From Flavobacterium gelidicaeli (GTDB lineage Bacteria; Bacteroidota; Bacteroidia; Flavobacteriales; Flavobacteriaceae), in NCBI RefSeq assembly GCF_013294005.1, contig NZ_JABSNK010000001.1, positions 434,001-498,000 of the forward strand: a stretch of DNA of 64,000 nt. The letters are read 5' to 3'. Each line of letters begins with the position of its first letter. The first letter of the stretch is position 1. The translations under genes were made by a program, and so were the position numbers. The notes under the pieces were generated by a model that did no database searches, was not told where the DNA came from, and worked only from the letters and a program-made list of their open reading frames with translations. Of the stretch, positions 15,882-23,283 are shown in pieces.

Positions 15882-17169
15882 TCGTTACTTTTATCTGTTT
15901 TATACGTTTTTTATCTACTGCTTCTATGGTAAACAAACAGTTTTCAAATGAAATTTTTTGTCCTTTACCTGGAAAGTTACCTGATATCTCTAGAATAAAT
16001 CCTGCTAATGTCTCTGCTTCTCCTTTTTTAACGTCAAAAAGATCTTCATCTACATCAATAATTCTGTAGAAATCTTTTAAATTTATTTTTCCTTCAAAAA
16101 TATAATTCTTATCATCTAACTGAGAAAAGTTGATATCCTCGTCATCAAACTCATCACTAATATCTCCTACGATCTCCTCTATAACATCTTCTAGAGATAC
16201 TAATCCTGATGTCCCACCGTATTCATCAACAACTATTGCTAAATGACTTTTCATATTCTGAAAATCCTTCAGTAAATTGTCTAGTTTTTTATTTTCAGGA
16301 ACAAAGAAAGGCTGCCTTATTAAAGTTGTCCATTCAAAATCATCTGTATTTATATGAGGTAATAAATCTTTAACAAACAAAACACCTTCTATTTGATCTA
16401 CGTTATCTCTATAAACCGGAATCCTAGAATAACCTTTTTCAATAATTTTTGGATAAATCTCATCAAAACTTTCAGAAACTTCTAGAGCAAAAATATCAAT
16501 CCTTGGACTCATAACTTGTTTCGTGTCAGTATTTCCAAAAGAAACAATCCCTTCTAAAATTTTTTGCTCTTCAGAGGAGGTATCATCGGATGAAGTAAGT
16601 TCTAATGCTTGAGAAAGTTGGTCTACAGAAAAATTAGTCTTCTGTTTACCGAGCTTATTATGCAGGAAAACCGTCAATTGGCGCATTGGAATACTTATTG
16701 GCGAAAGCAATTTATCCAAAACAACTATTGGGTACAAAACAAACTTCGCAAATTTCACGTTGTTTCTACTCGCATATACCTTTGGCAAAACCTCCCCAAA
16801 AAGCAACAACAAGAAAGTAACAACAATTACTTCAAGAATAAATTTTAAAACAGGAGATGTAACACTTTCAAACAAACCATCTCCAATAAAAGAGAAAAGA
16901 ATAACTACACCTATATTAATAAAGTTGTTCGCAACTAGTAATGTTGCTAGTAGCCTTTTAGGTCTTTCGAGTAAATCAGCTAAAATTTTACCTTTGGAGT
17001 CATTCCCTTGAATAGCTTCGTCAATATCTTTTTGAGACAAAGAAAATAAAGCCACTTCGGCACCTGACACTAATGCTGAGCACAATAGCAAAACAAATAT
17101 TCCGAAGAAACCAAACACGAGATTCATATCTATTGTATATGCGAAATTCAAACTGGGATCTGGGTCCAA
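15871..17169 (-). CDS. gldE: Gliding motility-associated protein GldE (DUF21/CBS/CorC)
   Basis: A 432-residue membrane protein of the hemolysin C/CorC family. Order: DUF21 membrane domain (about 12-195, several hydrophobic segments including FGFFGIFVLLLCSALVSGAE), paired CBS domains (about 205-335, with VMSPRIDIFAL and AIVVDEYGGTSGLVSLEDVIEEI), and a CorC_HlyC transporter-associated domain (about 345-432). Paralogues transport divalent cations. In Flavobacterium GldE works with GldD. The start chosen is the only reasonable ATG before the first membrane segment. Confidence 0.92.
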   Translation of the reverse strand: MDPDPSLNFAYTIDMNLVFGFFGIFVLLLCSALVSGAEVALFSLSQKDIDEAIQGNDSKGKILADLLERPKRLLATLLVANNFINIGVVILFSFIGDGLFESVTSPVLKFILEVIVVTFLLLLFGEVLPKVYASRNNVKFAKFVLYPIVVLDKLLSPISIPMRQLTVFLHNKLGKQKTNFSVDQLSQALELTSSDDTSSEEQKILEGIVSFGNTDTKQVMSPRIDIFALEVSESFDEIYPKIIEKGYSRIPVYRDNVDQIEGVLFVKDLLPHINTDDFEWTTLIRQPFFVPENKKLDNLLKDFQNMKSHLAIVVDEYGGTSGLVSLEDVIEEIVGDISDEFDDEDINFSQLDDKNYIFEGKINLKDFYRIIDVDEDLFDVKKGEAETLAGFILEISGNFPGKGQKISFENCLFTIEAVDKKRIKQIKVTIDG

Positions 17170-17191
17170 ATTAAAAAAGATTAGTTAAACA

Positions 17192-17632
17192 TTAAAATGG
17201 TAAATCATTGATAGGCAAACCATTATTTTTTGGGTCAAAGTTAGTGTTTTTTGCGGATTCTGAACTGTCATTTTGCTTGTTGTTTTCAGCATCCTTTTTT
17301 GTAGATAAAAAAGTAAACTCGGTTACTTGAATTTCTGATGCATATTTTGTAGACCCATCTTCGGCTTGCCATTGACGGGACTTAATACGCCCTTCTACAT
17401 AGATCTTATCTCCTTTTGTCAAATATTTTTCACAAATTTCTGCCGCTTTATTGCGCACTACTAAATTATGCCACTCAGTAGAAGTGATCTTCTCGTTAGT
17501 AGTTTTATTAATGTAAACCTCATTAGTTGCAAGTTGGAATCTCCCAATGCAATTTCCTCCATCAAAATAATGCATTTTTATATCGTCACCTAAATGACCA
17601 ATCAGCATTACTTTATTTAACGTTCCGTTCAT
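17192..17632 (-). CDS. ssb: Single-stranded DNA-binding protein
   Basis: A 146-residue OB-fold protein (about 1-110) with a flexible Ser/Asn/Lys linker and the acidic tip PINDLPF, which recruits repair and replication proteins. I start at the ATG at 17632 (MNGTLNKVMLIGHLGDD), the normal SSB N-terminus; an upstream in-frame ATG at 17662 would add ten unusual residues. It sits between mutY and gldE on the same strand, 48 bases after mutY. Confidence 0.95.
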   Translation of the reverse strand: MNGTLNKVMLIGHLGDDIKMHYFDGGNCIGRFQLATNEVYINKTTNEKITSTEWHNLVVRNKAAEICEKYLTKGDKIYVEGRIKSRQWQAEDGSTKYASEIQVTEFTFLSTKKDAENNKQNDSSESAKNTNFDPKNNGLPINDLPF

Positions 17633-17680
17633 AATATATAGGTATAAATACCAAAGATACATTATTTTAAAATCTTCTAA

Positions 17681-18715
17681 TTACGCCTTTTCAATAAAAT
17701 TATGAATAACAATAGGAAAGGGAAAACTCTTCAAGGTTTCTTGATTTATCCCGCCTTCAAGACTGCCATAAACAGCAACTTTCCAGAACTTAATATATAG
17801 GTGTTGGTGCGATAACTTATGAACAATACTTTTTTCATTATCCTCCATAATACTCAATACCTTATTATTATCAAAAAAAGCATCCTGAATTTGCGGAGCT
17901 ATAAAATCAAAATCAACTTCTTTCTCTGTCTCAATCAAAGGGAACTCATATAAATTGTGCCATATTCCTTTAGCAGTCCTCTTATTAATAATGGTATTTT
18001 CATTTTCATCTGTAGCAACTATATAATTAAAGTAGCGTTTAGTCACTTTTAACTTTTTCAACTTCACAGGCAATAAAGCAACTTTATTCTTTTTTAAAGC
18101 AAGACAGCTATCATTAAAGACACATACAGTACAATCAGGATTTCTAGGCACACATTGCAATGCACCAAACTCCATTATAGCTTGATTAAAAGTAGCAGGA
18201 TCATCTTTTGGCATTAATTCAAAAGCCAATGCAGCAAATTCTTTTTTGGCAGAAGCCAAAGCAATATCAGTTTCAATATCAAAATAACGAGACAGCACTC
18301 TAAAAACATTTCCATCAACAACAGGCACAATTTCATTATAGGAAAAAGAAGCAACTGCCGCAGCGGTATATTCGCCCACCCCTTTTAATTTTAATAAGTC
18401 ATTATAATTGTCAGGAAAGACGCCATTTAAATCAAAAGCTATATATTGCGCTGTTTTATGTAAGTTACGAGCTCTAGAATAATAACCTAGTCCTTGCCAA
18501 AGTTTCAAGACTTGTTCTTCATCGGCTTTCGCCAAATCAAAAACAGTTGGGAAAGCAGTTGTAAAAGACAGAAAATAAGGCGTTCCTTGCGCTACTCTTG
18601 TCTGTTGCAACATGATTTCTGAGAGCCAAATGAAGTAAGGATTAGTGGTATTTCGCCATGGTAAATCACGTTTATTTACTAAATACCACTTAACTAGCGA
18701 GTTATAAAAATTCAT
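17681..18715 (-). CDS. mutY: A/G-specific adenine DNA glycosylase
   Basis: A 344-residue base-excision repair enzyme that removes A opposite 8-oxoG. The catalytic Glu is in LSEIMLQQT (about residue 33), the helix-hairpin-helix is LKGVGEYTAAAVASF (about 109-123), the catalytic Asp is in VVDGNVFRV, and the 4Fe-4S cluster cysteines are spaced C-x6-C-x2-C-x5-C in CVPRNPDCTVCVFNDSC. A C-terminal NUDIX-like domain recognises 8-oxoG. First gene of the operon with ssb, gldE and gldD. Confidence 0.95.
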   Translation of the reverse strand: MNFYNSLVKWYLVNKRDLPWRNTTNPYFIWLSEIMLQQTRVAQGTPYFLSFTTAFPTVFDLAKADEEQVLKLWQGLGYYSRARNLHKTAQYIAFDLNGVFPDNYNDLLKLKGVGEYTAAAVASFSYNEIVPVVDGNVFRVLSRYFDIETDIALASAKKEFAALAFELMPKDDPATFNQAIMEFGALQCVPRNPDCTVCVFNDSCLALKKNKVALLPVKLKKLKVTKRYFNYIVATDENENTIINKRTAKGIWHNLYEFPLIETEKEVDFDFIAPQIQDAFFDNNKVLSIMEDNEKSIVHKLSHQHLYIKFWKVAVYGSLEGGINQETLKSFPFPIVIHNFIEKA

Positions 18716-18797
18716 TGTTAAATATTTGTTTACAAAAGTAAAAGTTTATGTGATTAAAATTTAATGAATTAGCTTGAATATTTGTTTTTTAAATTCA

Positions 18798-18805
18798 TAT
18801 ATTTG
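18798..18805 (+). promoter_or_regulatory. Promoter box for the HU gene
   Basis: TATATTTG with a TTG at 18774-18776, about 21 bases upstream; a near-perfect Bacteroidota promoter, 45 bases before the HU ATG. Confidence 0.65.
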
Positions 18806-18849
18806 CACACTCAAAAAAATTATTACAATATAATAAATAAGGAAAGAAA

Positions 18850-19140
18850 ATGACGAAAGCAGATATCGTAGCAAAAATTTCAGAAAAACTAGGTCTTGAA
18901 AAAGGAGATGTTCAAGCAACAGTTGAAACTTTTATGAATGAAGTTAAAAACTCACTTGAAACTGGAGACAATGTATATTTAAGAGGTTTTGGTAGTTTCA
19001 TCGTGAAAACAAGAGCTGAGAAAACTGGAAGAAATATTTCTAAGAATACCACAATAAAAATTCCTGCACACAACATTCCTGCTTTCAAACCTGCAAAAGT
19101 TTTTGTAGAAGGAGTAAAAATAAATAACGAAGCAAAATAA
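18850..19140 (+). CDS. HU/IHF family DNA-binding protein
   Basis: A 96-residue nucleoid protein. It starts MTKADIVAKISEKLGLEKGDV and carries the DNA-bending arm sequence RGFGSFIVKTRAEKTGRNISKN, followed by the family IPAHNIPAFKPAK segment. It bends and compacts DNA. It probably shares a transcript with the following 30-residue basic protein, 24 bases later. Confidence 0.95.
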   Translation: MTKADIVAKISEKLGLEKGDVQATVETFMNEVKNSLETGDNVYLRGFGSFIVKTRAEKTGRNISKNTTIKIPAHNIPAFKPAKVFVEGVKINNEAK

Positions 19141-19164
19141 TATTAATCATAAAATCAACTCGAT

Positions 19165-19257
19165 ATGCCAAGTGGTAAAAAAAGAAAGAGACATAAGGTA
19201 GCAACTCACAAACGTAAAAAAAGAGCGAGAGCTAACCGTCACAAAAAGAAAAAGTAG
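19165..19257 (+). CDS. 30-residue highly basic protein, AURKAIP1/COX24-like (candidate small ribosomal protein)
   Basis: A 30-codon ORF starting MPSGKKRKRHKVATHKRKKR and ending in a lysine run. About 60% of residues are Lys or Arg. The pattern, with a repeated KR-x-x-H-K unit, resembles the COX24/AURKAIP1 C-terminal domain, which includes mitochondrial mS38 and the small bacterial protein bS22. It lies 24 bases after the HU gene, and its stop codon sits inside a terminator stem. Clean coding sequence and context support a real gene; the family match is by eye. Confidence 0.75.
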   Translation: MPSGKKRKRHKVATHKRKKRARANRHKKKK

Positions 19258-19280
19258 TTTATAACTACTTTTTTCTTTTT
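19243..19280 (+). terminator. Terminator overlapping the end of the 30-residue ORF
   Basis: AAAAAGAAAAAGTAG pairs with CTACTTTTTTCTTTTT around a 7-base loop. The last codons of the basic protein form the left arm. Confidence 0.65.
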
Positions 19281-19324
19281 AACCGTTCATTGAAATTGAA
19301 AAAAGATCAAAGAGAAAAAAGAAT

Positions 19325-19357
19325 AGAGCATAGACGACAAAAAGTCTATGCTCTTTA
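19325..19357 (+). terminator. Second stem-loop terminator before rng
   Basis: AGAGCATAGAC pairs with GTCTATGCTCT around GACAAAAA, followed by TT. A strong stem with a weak T tail. Confidence 0.7.
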
Positions 19358-19527
19358 TTCAGTTCTCCAATAATCTTCTTTTCCCCGGGTTCAATACCTG
19401 TTAAAATTATTGTTTAATCCATCCTAACAATTCAGTTATAAGTGGTAAGTTATCTGCTATGAGCTTTTTAAAACTCAAACACTAAAACTTTAAACCTGAA
19501 ACTAAAAGTTTGGATAAAAATTTACAA

Positions 19528-21072
19528 ATGAATAAAGAATTAATCATTAGATCTAGTTCTGATTTCGTAGATTTTGCCTTATTAAAAGATGGAAAACTAA
19601 TTGAATTACATAAAGAAGAAGAAAAAAGCAACTTTCAGGTTGGTGATATTTTTATTGCTAAAATCAGGAAACCAGTTGCCGGACTTAACGCTGCTTTTGT
19701 AAATGTTGGCTATGAAAAAGATGCCTTTTTACATTATCATGACTTAGGCCCTAATTTATCTTCTCAACTGAAATTCATAAAACTTGTAAGCGCAGGTAAA
19801 TTAAAAGATTTCTCCCTAAAAAACTTTCAGTTTGAAAAAGAGATTGATAAAGATGGAATTATTATTGACGTAATAAATGCCAATCAATCTATTCTTGTAC
19901 AAGTTGTAAAAGAACCAATATCTACTAAAGGACCAAGGATTAGCGCTGAGCTATCTCTTGCCGGACGTTTTATTGTTTTGGTTCCTTTTTCTGATCGTGT
20001 TTCTATTTCTCAAAAAATAGAAGACAAAAAAGAAAAAGACAGACTAAAAAAACTTGTGCAATCCATCAAACCAAAAGGATTTGGTGTTATTGTTCGTACA
20101 GTAGCCGAAGGCAAAAATACAACCGAATTAGAAAAAGATTTGCAGAACCTGCTAGGCAGATGGACTGCAATGTGTAAAAAATTACCGACCGCTCATCATC
20201 CGTCAAAAATTTTAGGAGAACTCAACAGAGCTTCCTCTATTTTAAGAGACGTTTTTAATGATACCTTTAGTGGTATTCAAATTGATGATGAAGAGTTGTA
20301 CAACCAAACAAAGGATTATTTGCAAGAAATTGCACCATCCAAACAATCTATTGTTAAGTTTTATCAATCAAATGACACACCCATTTTTGAGAAATACAAC
20401 ATAGAGAGACAAATCAAGACCTCTTTTGGTAAAACAGTCTCCATGAGTAAAGGGGCCTACCTTATTATCGAACACACTGAAGCTTTACACGTTATAGACG
20501 TAAACAGCGGAAACCGTTCTAATAAAGCCTCTAACCAAGAAGACACAGCACTAGAAGTAAATATGATTGCTGCCGCTGAAATCGCTAGACAATTGCGTCT
20601 ACGTGATATGGGCGGAATTATCGTAATTGATTTTATCGACATGTCTAATCCTGAAAATCGTAAAGTCCTGTTCGAATTCCTGAGGGAAGAAATGAGTGAT
20701 GATAAAGCGAAACACAAGATCTTACCTCCTAGTAAATTTGGACTAGTTCAAATTACTAGACAAAGAGTAAGACCAGAAGTAAACATTAAAACTAGAGAAG
20801 AAGATCCTAACGATGTGAAAGGCGAAATTGAAGCGCCAATCTTAATCATTGATAGAATCAACTCTGATCTAGAAAGAATATTAAAAACTCACAAAGATGT
20901 TGTGCTTAACGTACACCCTTTTGTGGCCGCATACCTTACCAAAGGTTTTCCATCATTACGTTCAAAATGGTTTTTTGAACATAAAAAATGGGTGAAAATT
21001 ATACCACGTGACGCTTACACGTATTTAGAATATCATTTCTTTGACAAAAAAGGAAATGTTATAAAAGACTAA
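19528..21072 (+). CDS. rng: Ribonuclease E/G family protein
   Basis: A 514-residue endoribonuclease. It has an S1 RNA-binding domain near the start (GDIFIAKIRKPVAGLNAAFVNVG), the RNase H-like/5-prime sensor region, and the DNase I-like catalytic part with magnesium aspartates in VIDVNSG and IVIDFIDM. It lacks the long C-terminal scaffold of RNase E, so it is the RNase G type, acting in rRNA maturation and mRNA decay. I start at ATG 19528 (MNKELIIRSS); a TTG at 19510 in the same frame would add six residues. Confidence 0.93.
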   Translation: MNKELIIRSSSDFVDFALLKDGKLIELHKEEEKSNFQVGDIFIAKIRKPVAGLNAAFVNVGYEKDAFLHYHDLGPNLSSQLKFIKLVSAGKLKDFSLKNFQFEKEIDKDGIIIDVINANQSILVQVVKEPISTKGPRISAELSLAGRFIVLVPFSDRVSISQKIEDKKEKDRLKKLVQSIKPKGFGVIVRTVAEGKNTTELEKDLQNLLGRWTAMCKKLPTAHHPSKILGELNRASSILRDVFNDTFSGIQIDDEELYNQTKDYLQEIAPSKQSIVKFYQSNDTPIFEKYNIERQIKTSFGKTVSMSKGAYLIIEHTEALHVIDVNSGNRSNKASNQEDTALEVNMIAAAEIARQLRLRDMGGIIVIDFIDMSNPENRKVLFEFLREEMSDDKAKHKILPPSKFGLVQITRQRVRPEVNIKTREEDPNDVKGEIEAPILIIDRINSDLERILKTHKDVVLNVHPFVAAYLTKGFPSLRSKWFFEHKKWVKIIPRDAYTYLEYHFFDKKGNVIKD

Positions 21073-21076
21073 ACAA

Positions 21077-21109
21077 GAAACCGCTTTTCGCAAGATTGGC
21101 GGTTTTTTT
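21077..21109 (+). terminator. Terminator after rng
   Basis: AAACCGC pairs with GCGGTTT, with a 14-base loop and a T run. Confidence 0.8.
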
Positions 21110-21174
21110 GTGTCTTGTTCTCACTATAAAATTATAAATCAAGCTATTGCAAGAGCTTCATTAAATACAATTAT

Positions 21175-21254
21175 CAGGAGCTATTTCCGGCTATTCGCTA
21201 CAATCTTTAATCCCTAAAGGTCGGGATCAAAGGATTTTCACTACTATCCGGGCT
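21175..21254 (+). repeat. Dispersed intergenic hairpin repeat, copy 3
   Basis: Begins CAGGAGCTATTTCCGGCT, has CAATCTTT, a central ATCCC/GGGAT stem, AAAGGATTTTC, and ends ATCCGGGCTA. The two halves are imperfectly complementary along their full length. It lies between rng and the DoxX-like gene. Confidence 0.75.
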
Positions 21255-21313
21255 AAAAAAAAAGAGTATATTTGATAAACATTAACTGTATACTTAGGCA
21301 TTAAAACTTAAAA

Positions 21314-21844
21314 ATGAATTTTAATAAAAAAGATAGGATAGAAATTGCAGAACAAGCTATGAGCTGGATTGTAACGTTAGCAATGATGGTTTATGGAGCT
21401 GGAAAAATCATTCAATTTGATGGAGCTACAGCAATCGATAAAAAAGTTTCACAACTAACAGGAATGCAGTTAATGTGGGCCTTCTATGGCTATTCTAAAC
21501 CTTACGTAGTAATACTTGGCTTCATGGAAATAACTGGCGGAATAATGCTTTTATTTAAAAAAAGTCGAATTATAGGTTGTTTATTTTTATCTGCCATTCT
21601 GGTAAATATAATTTTACAAGATATCTTTTTTCATGTGCATGTAGGAGCACTTAAGACCGCTATTCTTTATCAAACATTATTACTCGCTATTCTTTGGATA
21701 AATAAAGACATCGTTATCAAAAGCATAAAATCATTAACCATAGCTGCTGAAAAAACAGACTTAAAAACTAAGTTCTATTATAAGATTCTAATTACTTTTA
21801 TACTTTTTGTCCTATTAAGAATTATTGAATTTTATATGATTTAA
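21314..21844 (+). CDS. DoxX-like membrane protein
   Basis: A 176-residue protein with four to five hydrophobic segments. The layout (first helix with VYGAGKIIQF, then PYVVILGFMEITGGIMLLF, then a helix with HVHVGA) is reminiscent of DoxX/DoxD-like small membrane proteins. The match is by topology and a few residues only. It stands alone. Function is unknown; family members have been linked to redox or thiosulphate chemistry. Confidence 0.6.
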   Translation: MNFNKKDRIEIAEQAMSWIVTLAMMVYGAGKIIQFDGATAIDKKVSQLTGMQLMWAFYGYSKPYVVILGFMEITGGIMLLFKKSRIIGCLFLSAILVNIILQDIFFHVHVGALKTAILYQTLLLAILWINKDIVIKSIKSLTIAAEKTDLKTKFYYKILITFILFVLLRIIEFYMI

Positions 21845-21859
21845 CAAGATGAAAAAATG

Positions 21860-21891
21860 CCCAATTATCAGTTAAAACGGAGTCGAGAACC
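21860..21891 (-). repeat. Fragment of a dispersed repeat, second copy at 42551-42649
   Basis: These 32 bases match the reverse complement of 42596-42627 at 29 positions. They share CGGAGTCGAGAACC. Here the terminal inverted repeats seen in the other copy are missing, so this is probably a decayed copy. Confidence 0.55.
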
Positions 21892-21986
21892 CCAATTACA
21901 GCTTAACTGAGTATAGAATACTAAAATTAAACAATACTGAAATGTTTTTGACATTAGATTACTACTAATTAGATCTATTAATAAGT

Positions 21987-23144
21987 TTATAAGTCTAAAA
22001 GCCTTCTTTTTCTTTGTAAAAAGAAAACAGTAATTAGCGCACCACTTAACGACATTACAACTCCTACTAAATTAGGTGTTGCATAGTTGAATCCTGCCAC
22101 TAATGGCAATCCCCCTAAAAAAGCACCTAGCGCATTCCCCACATTAAAAGCAGCTTGTATAGAAGCCGATGCAATCAACTCGGAACCCACCGCTGTTCTA
22201 ATCATTAAGATTTGTATCGCTGAACCAATCGAAAAAGAAATACAACCTGTTGTAAACACTAAAATTAAACTTGCATACTGATTTGAAGAAAAGAGATAAA
22301 CCAGAACCAAATCAACCGAAAGTGACAGTAAAATAGCTATAATCGAAATCTCAGGAGAAAACCGATCTGTCAACTTCCCTCCTATTAAATTTCCTATTAC
22401 CATTCCTAACCCGGCTAAAACCAAAATATAGGATACATTTTCAGCTGAGAATTTAGAGACGTTTGTTAACAATGGAGCAATATAACTAATCCAGCAAAAC
22501 AATCCTCCTGTGCCTATGGCAGTAATCAAAATTACCAACCAAGCGTCTAGTTTTTTAAATACTTGCAATTGACTTTTTACTGTTACTTTTGCTCTGGCTT
22601 CTAAATTTGGCATCCAAAAATAAAGTGCCGCTATCGTTAATAGTCCTATAAAGGCAATAATAATAAACGTATACCGCCAAGCAAAGTGATGCCCTATGTA
22701 GGTTCCAAAAGGAACTCCAGCGAGATTTGCCACTGTTAAACCTGAAAACATAATGGATATAGCTTGTCCTTCTTTTCCTTTTTCTGCTAGTCTAGTTGCC
22801 ACCACAGCACCCACACCAAAAAAAGCACCGTGTGGTAGTCCTGATAGTAAACGAGACAAGAACAAGAAATTATAAGAAGGTGCAATAATCGATAGTGAGT
22901 TAAAAATGGTCAACATCACCGCGAGAATCATTAAAATCTTTTTGGGAGGTGTATTTCGAGCAACCATTACAATTAATGGTGCGCCTATCACAACTCCTAA
23001 CGCATAGGCTGATATTAAATACCCAGCCACCGGAATGGAAACTTTTAAATCTGATGCTATGTCCGGCAAAAGCCCCATCATTACAAACTCTGTTATTCCT
23101 ATTGTCATACCGCCCAACATGAGCGACAGTAAACTTTTCTTCAT
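21987..23144 (-). CDS. MFS transporter, AraJ/YdhP-like
   Basis: A 385-residue inner-membrane protein with twelve hydrophobic segments. The start MKKSLLSLMLGGMTIGITEFVMMGLLPDIA and the segment RLLSGLPHGAFFGVGAVVA are typical of the arabinose/sugar efflux branch of the major facilitator superfamily, also often annotated as chloramphenicol or purine efflux. Proton-coupled export is expected; the substrate is not evident. Single gene with no adjacent regulator. Confidence 0.85.
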   Translation of the reverse strand: MKKSLLSLMLGGMTIGITEFVMMGLLPDIASDLKVSIPVAGYLISAYALGVVIGAPLIVMVARNTPPKKILMILAVMLTIFNSLSIIAPSYNFLFLSRLLSGLPHGAFFGVGAVVATRLAEKGKEGQAISIMFSGLTVANLAGVPFGTYIGHHFAWRYTFIIIAFIGLLTIAALYFWMPNLEARAKVTVKSQLQVFKKLDAWLVILITAIGTGGLFCWISYIAPLLTNVSKFSAENVSYILVLAGLGMVIGNLIGGKLTDRFSPEISIIAILLSLSVDLVLVYLFSSNQYASLILVFTTGCISFSIGSAIQILMIRTAVGSELIASASIQAAFNVGNALGAFLGGLPLVAGFNYATPNLVGVVMSLSGALITVFFLQRKRRLLDL

Positions 23145-23283
23145 TTAAATATTTTAATCATTTGGATTTAAAACCTATTTAAAAAACTTAAGTTAGGTCT
23201 TTATTATATTTTGCAAATTTAGAAATAAACAAACCCAAAATCAGCACAAATTTTTCTTAAAATCAAAACAACTTTTATCAAAA

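Noticed and set aside
19384..19402. GGGTTCAATACC resembling a tRNA T-arm
   Set aside because: No acceptor stem, anticodon arm or D-arm can be drawn around it; the flanking sequence is ordinary AT-rich DNA.
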